DNA from: Septoria linicola
Lineage: Eukaryota; Ascomycota; Dothideomycetes; Mycosphaerellales; Mycosphaerellaceae
Length of the DNA: 64,000 nt
Direction of reading: 5' to 3'
Assembly: GCA_024114885.1 (NCBI GenBank)
Contig: CP099423.1
Location: 1,178,001-1,242,000 of the forward strand
Shown here: positions 32,079 to 43,291 of the stretch, piece by piece
How positions within the stretch are numbered: position 1 is the stretch's first letter
Layout: each line of letters starts with the position of its first letter
Program-made: the position numbers and the translations under genes
Notes under the pieces: model-generated
Database searches by the model: none
Seen by the model: only the letters and a program-made list of their open reading frames with translations
What the model was told of the DNA's origin: nothing

Positions 32079-33040
32079 TCACAAATACGACCCTCCAGAA
32101 AACTTCCCCGCAAAGCCCGCAGCCTTATTCAACATCTCCCTCTTCTGCGAAGAAGATATCGTCTTTCCTCCCATATCCTTCTCGCGATCAAAAGCTCGTT
32201 TACTCGGATCATCATCGACCGCTTCAGGTCCTTTGGTCTTTTCATGCTGTTCCATAAGTGAGGGGCCGCGTTTCTCCTGTAATGTCAATGTTAGCATACC
32301 TCTGTCCTGCTCCCATGGTACAAGTTCTACAGAAGATGACAACTCACGTTAACAATCCTATGCGCCGCCTCATCCTTCTTCGCCTTTGCACTCTTCGCCG
32401 CATCGACACGTGCTGCTCCCCCACTTCCTCCTCCTGGCTTACTACCACCGCTTGATATTCCCATCATCTCATCCTGCAACCGCTTCTGTTTCTGCTCTGG
32501 TGTTTCATGCCATGCTGAGCTGTCCGTATCTCCTTGATGCGCGTTTTTACCTGCGAATTTGGTAGGGCGGGCTTGGAGCGGATCGAGGCGTGCGGCGAGG
32601 TCGTCTTGTTTGGGCGGGAGCATCATCCAGTCGTCTCGTTTGGGTTTTGCTGGGGTCGTTGATTCCGTAGTCTCATTGTTGTCGTTGGCGGTGTGGGTAG
32701 ATGCAGAGGTGGCATTGGATGCACTAGGTAGGGATGGGCCAAAGTCATCGTCGCTGTCGCTGTCGCTGTCGTTGTTTTGTGATGATGGGAGAGGGGCGGA
32801 GGGTCGCTCGTCGAGAGGGGCAGGAGGAGGTGCGGGTCCAGCTACTCGTCGCGGTTGTGGCTGTTCAGGCTGTGGTGCAGGTAGGGATGGGCCTATCTTT
32901 CTTCGCTTCTCTGATTCATCTGGACTGGAGGCACGTTTTGCGCCGGAGGCTGTGGCAGTTTGGTCTTGCGTTTCTTCTTCTTGCTGTCTTTTGCGCTTGG
33001 CCAGCAGGTGCGGCGGTAGGTTTGGAGTCGTGTCCGACAT
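32079..33040 (-). CDS. GPALPP-motif protein (DUF3752 family)
   Basis: Exons 33040-32348 and 32276-32079 (71-nt intron, GTGAGT..TTACAG, phase 0) encode 296 residues. The N-terminal two-thirds are disordered and charged, with two degenerate GPALPP-type motifs, IGPSLPAP and FGPSLPSA, separated by an acidic DSDSDSDDD block. The DUF3752 region follows: RDDWMMLPP, then WHETPEQKQKRLQDEMMG, and in exon 2 RGPSLMEQH, DREKDMGG and FAGKFSGGSYL. The human relative is GPALPP1. The function of this nuclear family is not established; a link to RNA processing is only suspected. It is divergent to VPS8, with starts 419 bp apart. Confidence 0.85.
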
Positions 33041-33458
33041 GGTGGAGATGTGTTGTCAAGGTGTTATGGGTTGGAGTTTCATGTGAGAAAGGTCGAATGG
33101 AATTGGATGGGCAGCGGGCTCAGCTCAGCTCCGCCACTTTCCACCTGTTGATGAGCTCCCCAACGTCAAGACCCAATATAGTTCTGGAAAGCATACAGCT
33201 ACAAGTGCACATTGACGCTGTATTTGACAAGGATTGAAAGTTGAGGAAGGTCCACGAGACACCGAATAGTTGCATTGGCGTTTGTGACGCGTATCGACCG
33301 CGATTACGACACACTTGGATCCTCCGACAACAGCTCCGCGGTACATGCTTAGGACATAATTGTGTTGCTGCGATTGACGCAAAACGGAAGCACAATCATC
33401 TTTGCTGTGGACAGTAGAGCATATTGGCAGATGAGATGCGGGTGCAAAGCCGAGACCG
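33041..33458. promoter_or_regulatory. Divergent promoter between GPALPP gene and VPS8
   Basis: 418 bp separate the two start codons, so both promoters must lie here. No TATA-like or known factor site stands out. Confidence 0.5.
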
Positions 33459-36400
33459 ATGAGCTCCGTGACGGGAGACGCCCACGAAGGCGGCAGCAAT
33501 GAGGACGAAGAGGCAGATGAGTCCATTCGAGATGCCGAAGGCAGGTTAGAGGATGCCTTGGATCATCATGGAGACGAAGATGTGGAGTATGGAGACTTTG
33601 AAGAGCCCGTTCCTCAAGAAGAAGTGCTCGCAGCAGAGGAAGGTGTACTGCCGGAGGTCGAAGGCAATGAGAGCACCGACGACATGGCCGTAGAGACGGC
33701 CGAGGACCAGGATTATGCCCAACTCGGACGTGGTGAGAAAGACAGTGAGCAGGAAGGGACAGAAGTTGGGCCTAGCACGCCACAGGCACAGAGGAGCCCG
33801 TTGGGAAGTATGCTCGACTCTGGCTCCATCCCAGACGATACGCCTTCCAGGGCTGGGTCGATCCTCTCGTCGCCTGTGAGAGATGCTTCCCCACTTCCAC
33901 GACGCATCGCTGAGCGCAAAGCAGTCACGAGGACACCTTCTGGCGCTTTACAACCCTTCGAGCGGCGATTCGAGACGCGGCTGTCGGCCTCACCTGGGTC
34001 ACCTCGAGCACAGTCGCCAGCGTTCTTGACTCCTCACTCGCGACAGATCTCAATCTCCTCGCAGCTATCCGGTATCTCTTCGGACGCTGGCGACTCTGCC
34101 ACCGACACGCCCCAAGCTCCCTGGGATGTAGTGCGGTGGACGAAGCTGAGGAAGCTGACCAGTCAAGCCTTCTCAGAAAGCGGCAAGCGCAGCTTTGGAC
34201 GTCCCACGTGTATGGCAGTGTCTGCTTTGATCGCAATAGGCACCTCCAAAGGGTTGGTGCTGGGCTTCGATTACCATCAGACTCTGAAGATCATTATTGG
34301 ACCAGGTACCAAAGCTACAGAGTGCGGTTCGGTCACATCCCTCGCAATAGCTGCAGACTACTCGACGGTAGCCAGTGGACATGCTAATGGAACAATCTTT
34401 ACCTGGGAAGTGAGTCGTCCATCTCGGCCATTCATGCAAATCCCTCCGCTGGACAGAAGTATCCTGGAGCAACGGAGTCATGCAGATGGACACTTGGAGG
34501 GCTGTGCAATATTGCACGTTGGCTTTCTCGGCACGCGACACACCGCACTCGTGTCAGCAGACGCAGGAGGTATGGCCTTCTCTCATCTTGCTACGCGTGG
34601 ACTGGGCGCTGTGACCAGGTCCATCAAGTCAACAAGGCTGCTGGGCCGATATCCGCCTGCGAGCCCGCAAGAGGAACGAGCTCGTAAGCCGAGCTCTGTA
34701 CTCGCCTTCTCGCCCCTTCCACTCGGGAATGTCGAGCAAGCCACAGACGGCATGGGTCTTACGGCATTACTCACTCCATACCTGCTAGTCATCGTGTCGA
34801 CCACACCCGTTGCTCAAACCCAGCATAAGTCGCCTCGACCCAAGGATGTAACACCTCACAGCACGCTCAGCGGTTGTCTAGCGTGGTTTCCAGCTGTCAA
34901 ACTCAAAAGTTCTAGTGCAGACGCAGAGAAGGGCAACTCGGATACCAAGCTGGTGTATTGCTGGTCGAATGTGTTGACTATCCTGGACGTCAAGGTGATC
35001 GAGGCCAACGAGGGTGACAAGCAGAAACTTCCCACGCTTGAGTTCAACGCGAGAAATAGATGGCGAGCAGATGAAGCAATCGTGGCCGTACAATGGCTCG
35101 GTCGCTCAGTACTTGGCGTTCTCACGATAAGTCAGAGGCTTCTGATCGTGGAGGACGGCACTCTGCAAGTCACGGACTCCATCGACCTGCTTCATAGGCA
35201 CATATATCACCAAGACCTCTTCTCACACCAGTTGCAAAGCGTGGTAGAGAGACTCGACTCAGACGACCCATCGTTACATGGCGTCGTTGCGGATGCGTGC
35301 TACATGAGCTACAAAGCCTACAAGGGCAGAACGTTCCTCCTTGGTTTCAACGACCTTACCGTTGGCACTCTGTCGAATTGGGCAGACAGATTGATGGCGT
35401 TTATGGAGAATGGTGATCACATCAGTGCGATTCGACTTGCCACAGAATACTACTCCGGGAGTGCCAACAATGTGGTCATCGGTCTTCCCGATGCTGATGC
35501 CGCAAGGCACGAGATTGTCAGAGAGCGGATCCTAGCAATGATCTCTGCTTCACTGAACTACACATTCGCACAGCAAGATGAAGACAGAGATAGCAGGCTG
35601 AAGGAGCTAGCTGAAGTGTGCTTCGAAGCGTGCGTGACCATGAAAGAACTGGACTATCTGTGCTCAACAGTGTTCGATACATTCGAAGAATCCCACGAAG
35701 CGAGCGTGTTCATCGCAACTCTGGAGCCTTACATTCTAGACGGCGAATTGACGACTCTCCCTCCTGCAGTCGTCACAGCTGCTGTCTCGCACTTCATCAG
35801 CGAGAACGAAGCAGCACGGCTGGAAGAGCTTCTCATCAGACTGGAACCTCATTCTTTCGACCTCGACCAGGTGACCATGCTTTGCCGACAACACAGCCTG
35901 TACGATGCGCTGATATACATTTGGACGCAAGCGCTCCGGGACTTTGTGACCCCACTAATAGACCTACTTTCCTTGGTGAAGATGTTACAAGAAGGTGATG
36001 AGGACGAGGACCTTAGTCACAATCCCTTCTACGAGTCAGCCATAAAGACATACCCATATCTGGCATATTCTCTCACTGGCAGACGCTATCCAGGTGGTGC
36101 ATACATGGACGAAGACGAGGCACATCGAGCGAGGACTGATCTGTACGATTATCTATTCTCGGGAACTGCAATTGCATGGCCGCAGGGTAGTAGAAAGGTG
36201 TTTCACACTGCGCACGATGTGTCCGAGGAGCCAGCTTTTCCGTACCTGGACCTTCTTTTGCAATTTGATGCTGCAAGCTTCATGAGCATGCTCAACGAGG
36301 CATTCGAAGACCCCTTTCTCAACGAGCCCGACGAAGAAAATGGTATCAATGGCCTGGGACACTCGAATGGCATCTCAGGCAAGAAGAAGAGCAGGCAGCA

Positions 36401-38300
36401 AATCATTGAGATCATGTTGGATGTCATGCGTCAGGGAGATTTCGATGCCGACCACGTCGTTTATCTCGACATGTTCGTAGCACGCAGCATGTCCAAGTAT
36501 CCCGGCCAGCTCATCCTGACTGGAACTCTACTAAATGGTGTTCTGCAACGACTCTGCCGACCTCCCTCGGAGGCTCTGCGAGAAGATTGTCAGTTGAGCG
36601 CTGAGTACTTGCTGTCGGTCTACCATCCATCCAACACTGCAGTACTCATCGAAGCACTGCGGCAAGCAAAGTTCTTTCGCGTCTTGAAGACTGTATACCG
36701 TGGGGAGCGAATGCTGACCGAGCTGTTGTCTGCATTCTTCGAAGATCCAGAAGACAAGGAAAAGGTGTTTGAGTGTATCACTTTCTGCTTGCATGAGAAC
36801 CCCGGACTCACACAGCGACAACTTGCGGCTATCAAGGAGATCATGAATGAGCACGCGCAAGACCTCGCCAATATTGATGTAGTAGCGATGTCGCACACAA
36901 TTGCGACCACAGCGCCGGATTTACTGCAGTCGAGCATTGATTCGTTGTCAGATTCTCATCAGCAATTCATCTTTCTGCGAGCGTTGCTTGAGCCCACGCT
37001 GCTACGCGGGCGAAGCCAAGCAGCATCACCTTTGGCGCAGGATCAGCAAGCAGCTTTCACCGAGCAATATGTTCGACTTATGTGCAGTCACGAGCCACTA
37101 CATGTTGCAGACTATATCAAGACTTTGCCTACAAGCGATCTTCGGCTCGACGAGGTACTGCCTGCGATGGAGCAGAGCGGCGTGATCGATGCTGCCGTAG
37201 CACTGCTAGCACGAGATGGTCTTGCCAGAGATGCCATGGAGAGGCTAGTGTCTCACATGCAAAGTCTCCAGCACGCTTTGACGAGCTTGCTGCACTCAGC
37301 GACCACTAATCCCGAGGTCACTGCATCACAAGACACATCTGACGACCTTTTTGAGGATCTCGAGAAGTACACAAAAGTGGGCATCTGGCTATGCCAAGGG
37401 CAAAGCGCCACGGCAGAACGCACATCACGGCCCAGGTCAAACATCGCTTGGGACATCGATGAGAATGATCTTGACATGGACGAATATCTCTGGCTCAGCT
37501 TGGTAGACATCATCGTGCAAGTAAATCAGAATGTCGGCACGTCCATACAGCATTATGAGCGCCACCCTTCGGCCCACGATCACGATCCTCTCGACACGAA
37601 CAAGCTCGCATCCTCGCTTCGAGCGAATGTACAGCAGACCTTCACGGCTTTGTTAGCGGCCACAGCAGTACCAAGCGTCAAGTCCCCCTCAGCAACTGCA
37701 CGCGCAGCAAGGAAATCTGCAGATGATCTCAGCTTTCTCCGCGTCCTCCGCGCCTTTCTCACCCGAGCCGCCAAATCAGCTCCTTCACTTTCCGAGCTCC
37801 GCGCAGTCCTAGCAGACATCTTCTCCGCGTACACTTTCGAGCAAAGCGTTCTCGAACTAGCCCACGGGCTACTGGGTGCAGACGTCTTCACCGAGATCGA
37901 AGAAGTCAACAACCTCCGTCAACGCGGCTGGCGTCCTCGATCACAAGTCTGTGAACACTGCAAAAGACGTGCTTGGGGCCCAGGAACCGGCGAAGTCGTC
38001 TGGGAAGAGTGGATTCTTGAAGAACAAGAGCGCGAAAGTGAGAAGACGAGGAAGATGCTAGAGCGCGGTGGAGGTGAACAGGCACGAAGACTTTCGAGAG
38101 GCAAGGGGAAGATGTCTGTGCCTAGTACGCCTGGGTTGGGACCTACTGTTGGTCAAGAGGAGATGAGGAAGTTGAGCCTGGTGGTCTTTGCTTGTAGGCA
38201 TGTGTTTCATAGGGTCTGTCTTGATGAGGACTTTAGAGAAGGGAGGGTGGGGAAGAGGATAGGGGTGTACAAGTGTCCTATTTGTGTAGAGAAAGAGTGA
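33459..38300 (+). CDS. VPS8: Vps8, CORVET-complex subunit
   Basis: One uninterrupted 1613-residue frame from ATG 33459. Residues 1-200 are acidic and Ser-rich. An N-terminal beta-propeller-like part follows, with WD-type phrases (LAIAADYSTVASGHANGTIFTW). The Vps8 core includes the phrase FNDLTVGTLSNWADRLMAFM and a long alpha-solenoid of clathrin-repeat type. The extreme C terminus is a RING-H2 finger: CEHCKRRAW, a long insert, then VVFACRHVFHRVC and YKCPICVEKE. Vps8 binds Rab5-GTP and works in the CORVET tether that fuses early endosomes; the four shared core subunits (Vps11, 16, 18, 33) would be elsewhere. The large RING insert of about 60 basic and Ser-rich residues is notable but common in fungal orthologues. 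Confidence 0.92.
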   Translation: MSSVTGDAHEGGSNEDEEADESIRDAEGRLEDALDHHGDEDVEYGDFEEPVPQEEVLAAEEGVLPEVEGNESTDDMAVETAEDQDYAQLGRGEKDSEQEGTEVGPSTPQAQRSPLGSMLDSGSIPDDTPSRAGSILSSPVRDASPLPRRIAERKAVTRTPSGALQPFERRFETRLSASPGSPRAQSPAFLTPHSRQISISSQLSGISSDAGDSATDTPQAPWDVVRWTKLRKLTSQAFSESGKRSFGRPTCMAVSALIAIGTSKGLVLGFDYHQTLKIIIGPGTKATECGSVTSLAIAADYSTVASGHANGTIFTWEVSRPSRPFMQIPPLDRSILEQRSHADGHLEGCAILHVGFLGTRHTALVSADAGGMAFSHLATRGLGAVTRSIKSTRLLGRYPPASPQEERARKPSSVLAFSPLPLGNVEQATDGMGLTALLTPYLLVIVSTTPVAQTQHKSPRPKDVTPHSTLSGCLAWFPAVKLKSSSADAEKGNSDTKLVYCWSNVLTILDVKVIEANEGDKQKLPTLEFNARNRWRADEAIVAVQWLGRSVLGVLTISQRLLIVEDGTLQVTDSIDLLHRHIYHQDLFSHQLQSVVERLDSDDPSLHGVVADACYMSYKAYKGRTFLLGFNDLTVGTLSNWADRLMAFMENGDHISAIRLATEYYSGSANNVVIGLPDADAARHEIVRERILAMISASLNYTFAQQDEDRDSRLKELAEVCFEACVTMKELDYLCSTVFDTFEESHEASVFIATLEPYILDGELTTLPPAVVTAAVSHFISENEAARLEELLIRLEPHSFDLDQVTMLCRQHSLYDALIYIWTQALRDFVTPLIDLLSLVKMLQEGDEDEDLSHNPFYESAIKTYPYLAYSLTGRRYPGGAYMDEDEAHRARTDLYDYLFSGTAIAWPQGSRKVFHTAHDVSEEPAFPYLDLLLQFDAASFMSMLNEAFEDPFLNEPDEENGINGLGHSNGISGKKKSRQQIIEIMLDVMRQGDFDADHVVYLDMFVARSMSKYPGQLILTGTLLNGVLQRLCRPPSEALREDCQLSAEYLLSVYHPSNTAVLIEALRQAKFFRVLKTVYRGERMLTELLSAFFEDPEDKEKVFECITFCLHENPGLTQRQLAAIKEIMNEHAQDLANIDVVAMSHTIATTAPDLLQSSIDSLSDSHQQFIFLRALLEPTLLRGRSQAASPLAQDQQAAFTEQYVRLMCSHEPLHVADYIKTLPTSDLRLDEVLPAMEQSGVIDAAVALLARDGLARDAMERLVSHMQSLQHALTSLLHSATTNPEVTASQDTSDDLFEDLEKYTKVGIWLCQGQSATAERTSRPRSNIAWDIDENDLDMDEYLWLSLVDIIVQVNQNVGTSIQHYERHPSAHDHDPLDTNKLASSLRANVQQTFTALLAATAVPSVKSPSATARAARKSADDLSFLRVLRAFLTRAAKSAPSLSELRAVLADIFSAYTFEQSVLELAHGLLGADVFTEIEEVNNLRQRGWRPRSQVCEHCKRRAWGPGTGEVVWEEWILEEQERESEKTRKMLERGGGEQARRLSRGKGKMSVPSTPGLGPTVGQEEMRKLSLVVFACRHVFHRVCLDEDFREGRVGKRIGVYKCPICVEKE

Positions 38301-39157
38301 GAGATAGAGTGTTCCGCGCAGAATCCATACCATATTAACAGCGCGGCATTGCTGTATCGTCCCTTAGTGTCACGTGTGCGCGAAAAGCCCCGAAACTCGC
38401 TTTGCGAAACCCTCATAGAACTGCCAGTCCACCTTGTTGTCACAGACCGTTGAGCTACTGTACGTGATACTGTTCAAGTCACCAGCACTCTGCCGCCACA
38501 ACACCGACCGCCCATGTGGTCCCGTCAACAGCTACAGCCTCCTGCAAAGTGTACGATGGGTTTGGTACGCCGGACGACGCACACACAGCTCATACACATC
38601 AATATTGTGAGAGCTCCATGGTCAAATCCACCAACTTCTTGTTCACCACTGACAAAAGACTTCCATCAACACTCAAGTAACCTATCCCGTCCTGTGCCTC
38701 AATCCCTTGGCAGCGCCGCCAAGCCTGCTCAAATCTCGGGCGACATGGAGGGCGGCATGGCCTGAACTTCCGACTCCACAAATCTTGGACCAGGACATGC
38801 ATTTGCTACCAATCACTTCCATGTCCTGCTGCCATCGCTGTCTATCTCACGCCCAGGCCAAACCTTTCCTATTGGCGACTACAGCGAGAAGGGTTTCAGC
38901 GCCCAGGAAGCCGCGCAACCTCATGGCTTTGTCGACTTCTGTCGGTCCGGCATCATGCGGCGGCATGACGGGGAAGCGCGTTCTTGATCCCATGGGGTAG
39001 GAGGTTTGTGATGATGGGAGAGAGGTTGTCTGATGAGTCTTTCGTGCGTTCTTGAGTATTTCTTTCATTGGTCATCTGGTTGTGGTCGCGTGTGTACTGC
39101 AAGGTGGACAGCGATGCGTGCTTGATCTTGGTGAACACTGGCATTACGCAGACGGCG
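38301..39157. promoter_or_regulatory. Intergenic region upstream of the CAS1-type gene
   Basis: No gene supported. The frame of the CAS1 gene is open upstream to about 39068 but without an ATG, so this part is taken as leader. Small frames at 38707-39000 (+) and 38847-39068 (-) lack features. Confidence 0.4.
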
Positions 39158-41801
39158 ATGACAGCAGCAGAGCAATCGAAGCCAGCATCAGTTTGGTGGC
39201 ATCAATTTCTTGCCCTTCGATATGCCCTAACAGTCTTTGTCGTCTCGCTGCTCACAGCCATATTCATTAATCACTTCGTATTCGGCAAGTCCGCCCTCCC
39301 GTACAAGCTTAACTTTACATTCACTGACTCCTTCCTTCCAGATACCGATCCGAACAAATGTCAAGCTTTGGTCTCAGCTGGACAATGGTACAACGGCCGC
39401 ACGTGGGTCGTACCTGGCTGTACGACTATCCACCACGATGGTTCTAAGATCAAGCAATGTGCTGGTAAAGAAAAGCGGAAGTTTACCTTCATTGGCGATC
39501 TACACACGCAACGACTTTACTTTCAGTTGGGAAGACGGCTTGACCACGATATTCAGGTTCCTGGTAACCGAAAACAGGACTTGCGTTTGACTAAGGACAA
39601 TGTCGAAGTGCAGTTCTTCTACGATCCGTATCTCAATGGCAGCGGATTCCTGGAGACCACTGCCGCATATCGGGATGGCAAGTACCGGCCTTTGCTCACT
39701 ATCGTCGGGGCTGCTAACGCACACGTCGAGCATGCCATGACTGGTGAATATGTCATGATGGCAAAGACGCTCGCGGCGTCTACTCAAGTGTCGCACGTCG
39801 GACAGAGGTTTACTTACGACCAAGGTCCGGGAGATTTGTTGCTTTTCACTCCAGCTGAAGAGCCATACACGGACCATCCGGACACGGACGCTAGTTCTGA
39901 GCCATATCGAAAGCTCAATGATAAGCTGCTCGAAGTGGCGGACTCCAGTTTCCTGCGCAGCTTCCGACATATGGTCTCAGGACGCAGAGACCTTTACAAG
40001 GAAGAAGGCCTTCGAGTTACGAACGAAGTCATCAAGCAGCGGGTCGATCTACTGCTCAACTTGCGCTGCAATGCAGCAGTGGGCAGTAGAGGACACTTCC
40101 CGAACAGAGCGATCTGCTGCGGCGTCTGGCGCCGCCCGAACTGGTTCCAAACAATATTCCTGATGCTTGGCCTCGCTGTACTGCCTTCTATCGTGCTCGT
40201 TGATATTAAGCTGGCTCTCTTGTCAGAAAGATCAAGACCTGTGGTCCGAGCATTCTGCGCGTTCATGTCCGCAGTGTCGCTCCAATGGATTACAGACCGG
40301 ACACACATCTTCGACCAGGCTACGCGACTAGATCTCTTCAAGCCGAACTTGTACCTCATGATAGCTATCACCTTCTTCCTCGGCCTGATCACCACACGTC
40401 GCAGCAAACCTGCGCGTAAGGCTGGACTCGACAATACAACCACGGACCTGCCATTCCTGCCGCGCGACCAGACTGATGAATGGAAAGGTTGGATGCAAGC
40501 TCTGATCATCATCTATCATTACAACAAAGGCTGGAAGTTCTTCGAATTCTGGCAAGTCGTTCGTCTTACCGTGTCTTCTTACCTGTTCCTTACTGGCTTC
40601 GGACACACAATCTACTTCCTGCAGAAGAAGGACTACTCGTTGAGGAGGTTCACAAATGTCATGATCCGGACCAATCTACTTCCAGTAACACTTGCATATG
40701 TCATGCGGACGAGATGGCTACTCTACTACTACATGCCTCTTTCGACCTTCAACTTTGTGGTCGTATATGTAACACTCGCACTCGGTCGCCGTTACAACGA
40801 GTACACTGCCTTCCTGATAGGCAAGATTGCTGCTGCTGCATATCTTGTACATGTGTTCCTCACTACCAAGGATCTGCCAGTCACTGTGGTACACTTTTTC
40901 CGCATCACCTGCAAGCTCAACTTCGACTCTGGGGAATTCTTTGGTCATCGTGTGGACCAGGACAAGTTCATCGTGTTCGTGGGCATGGTCGCTGCCATCG
41001 TTCACATCTACGTTCGAGCAGCTGTGGAGACTGGAGACAGACAAGATCGTTTCAGCAAGCAGTTCCGGAAAGTATGGCCTATGGTCAAGTGGTCTGCAGT
41101 CGTTGTTGCTGGCGTAGGACACGCTCTCTTCTGGTACTGGGTGAGAACGCACATCAAGGGTCCGGAACACTGGCGCGAGCTTCAGCCGTACATTACTGGA
41201 CTTCCAATCCTGAGTTTCATTGTGCTGAGAAACTTCCACCCCGCACTGCGAAACTGGCATTCTGTTGCGTTCGCCTGGCTGGGACGTTACAGCGGCGAGA
41301 TGTATGTCATGCAAGATCACCTGTGGCTTGGTGATGATCAACAGGCTATCCTACGCACTGGTCTGTTTCATGGAAACGAGACATTGCTGGGCGATAGGTG
41401 GCGAGATGTCGTGCTGGTCACACCTCTTTACCTCCTGGCTTGCAGCATTGTTGGCGATGCTACAGGTGTCATCGCGGAGTGGTTCATCAAGGAGAATGTA
41501 CCACCTCAGCGAGAGTCTCATACACTAGTGAGGCAAGTGGACGAAGTCGAGATGGGACTGCTGGCCGATCAGAGTCTCACCGCTGACAACGAGCTGGTGT
41601 ACAACGAGAAGGCAAAAGGTGACTTCAGCTGGTGGTCAACTACAGCTCCACGATTGCTGCCTCACAGGTATTGGCCAGGCAGACTAAAACACCGAGTACT
41701 ACTCGTACTTGCGATCATGTGGGCACTGAATATGGTAAGTCCAGCAGGCTGTCACAAATGCTGCATATTGATCACTAACGTTTGTGCAGGCCTACACGTA
41801 G
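39158..41801 (+). CDS. CAS1-type polysaccharide O-acetyltransferase homologue
   Basis: Exon 39158-41734 plus a tiny last exon 41790-41801 (three codons and stop), with a consensus intron (GTAAGT..CACTAAC..TGCAG), give 862 residues. Topology is an N-terminal anchor helix, a luminal domain of about 300 residues and then some 12 membrane helices. The membrane part has the CAS1/CASD1 hallmark YHYNKGWKFFEFWQVVRLTV and SYLFLTGFGHTIYF, with FNFVVVYVTLALGRRYNEY. In Cryptococcus Cas1 and human CASD1 the protein O-acetylates glycans in the Golgi, using a luminal SGNH-type catalytic domain with a GDS serine. Here that place reads FIGDLHTQRLYF, so the serine is absent; see findings. The ATG at 39158 precedes the anchor helix directly. 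Confidence 0.85.
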
Positions 41802-42124
41802 TACCAAGTAGATCTCTCGACGCGAAAAGTTCTTGTGTCAGTCGAACACCACGACTTATTCGTTTTCGGCTTTATATGACAGTTATGCTGCATACACGAG
41901 CTGTTGCAGCACCTTCTTGCAGGGTTGCCGCAATGGAGTTTCTTCTCGTGCTGATGCAGAATGACAACTTTGTCCTACTCGTAAACGGCAAGCCGGCGCC
42001 GAAAAGCTTCCTTAAATGCTGACCTCCAACAACGACATCTGTGTATCAACCACTTGTCCAGAGCTCGAGGACACGCTCCAGAGTTCCAGATATTGCAACT
42101 GCTCGACAACCACCACTCACCAAT
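41802..42124. promoter_or_regulatory. Short spacer upstream of a secreted-protein gene
   Basis: 3' flank of the CAS1-type gene and presumed promoter of the next gene. The upstream gene's frame continues past its splice site as an unspliced read-through to 42022 but is not part of the model. Confidence 0.4.
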
Positions 42125-42787
42125 ATGATCTTGGCCCATTTGGCTCTCCTCTGCCTTGCTTCAGCGCAGCCGCTCGAAGCGGGCCACGACGATGTCACAT
42201 TGAGCGTTCTGTCGCACGACATATTCATCTCCGAGGCGACTTGCTCGTTTGGTGACACTACATTGTGTCTGCACAGCATCATCCAGAACCTCACGCAAAC
42301 CTTTTTAGCAACATATCAAGACACGCCTATCTCCGGTTCTGAGAAACGCAGCACTTCTACCAACAATCTTGCAATCGTCAGCGACTCCTTCGGCTTTCGA
42401 GGAATTGACGCTTTCGAGCCCTCGCTCACACTCGACAAGCGCGACGCGAGAGCTGGTGCGGGTGGTTTCGTGGGAAACTTCTACTGGCTTCCGCTCAGCA
42501 GCGAAGCTTACGACAGCTTTGACAAAACCCCTGCGCGCGTCGAACTCATTGCGGACGAGCTGAGCAAGTATGTCGCGGAGTTTAATGCCACAGAAATCTG
42601 TGTCGACTTTGGTGCTGGCATTGAAGGTGGCGATATCATCGCTAATGGGGTTCTGACATTTGGCTGGGGACTGGAGTCTTTCTACTATGCGGACCCGACG
42701 CTTCTGGAGAGGAGGCTGAATGTGAGCTGCGGGATCGGGAATATGAGGATGTATGGCACGCATTATCAGAAGATTGTGTTGGCTTGA
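42125..42787 (+). CDS. Small secreted protein of unknown function
   Basis: Intronless, 220 residues. Residues 1-17 or so form a clear signal peptide (MILAHLALLCLASAQ), with cleavage expected near Ala-Gln or Glu-Ala. Two dibasic sites, SEKRSTS and LDKRDARAG, are typical Kex2 processing positions and would separate a propeptide of about 100 residues from a C-terminal part of about 110. That part has four or so cysteines overall, an acidic helix (ELIADELSKYVAEFNATEIC) and a Gly-rich strand segment (GAGIEGGDIIANG). No enzyme motif is recognised. Size, secretion and cysteines would fit an effector or a small surface protein, which is inference. The frame is open upstream but this ATG starts the signal peptide. 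Confidence 0.7.
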   Translation: MILAHLALLCLASAQPLEAGHDDVTLSVLSHDIFISEATCSFGDTTLCLHSIIQNLTQTFLATYQDTPISGSEKRSTSTNNLAIVSDSFGFRGIDAFEPSLTLDKRDARAGAGGFVGNFYWLPLSSEAYDSFDKTPARVELIADELSKYVAEFNATEICVDFGAGIEGGDIIANGVLTFGWGLESFYYADPTLLERRLNVSCGIGNMRMYGTHYQKIVLA

Positions 42788-43291
42788 GGCTGATCTGGGA
42801 ACGTCGCTGTCTTGAGCTTGGAAATGCAATACTTCAGCAGGTTTGCGCGTGGCCTGGGAGGCATGGTCCCCAAGTAGTTCATGGAGCGAAGTCCTTATGA
42901 ATAACGATATGAGCAAACTGATGAGAGTGGACGAACTATACGCATAGCATAGTAAGAGCTGTCCTTAAGGCGGCACTCTGGTCTGAGGTCTGCCCTCGAA
43001 AGTTTTGTAGCCTGATGCATCGATCAACTCAGAGCATTGGGATGTTGTGCCACTGTGCAGAGCATGATGTGGAAACACCATTGATTCATCAGCAGCTTGT
43101 TCGGCCCATCGGCCCGATACCGGCTTGTCGACATATCGAGCGCTGATGGTCCACAACGACCCAAAGGCGTGATCGACGTGCAGTTGTCGCAATGGCCTTA
43201 TCGGCTACTACACAATATATGTTAGCCGCATGCACCATGAGAAGCCTAAAGATCACAGAGAGTGAAGAGGCGCAAGTCAAGAACATCAATC
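42788..43291. promoter_or_regulatory. Presumed promoter of the SsuD-like monooxygenase gene
   Basis: Noncoding by eye. I looked for a sulfur-regulator (CYS3/MetR type, ATGRYRYCAT) site; the nearest is a partial match around GCATGATGTGG at 43060-43070. Confidence 0.35.

Noticed and set aside
38707..39068. Two small overlapping frames (97 codons plus strand, 73 codons minus strand)
   Set aside because: No features, mutually overlapping, inside the presumed CAS1 promoter.
39068..39157. Extension of the CAS1-type frame upstream of ATG 39158
   Set aside because: Starts at TTG, not ATG; the signal-anchor helix is placed properly only when starting at 39158.
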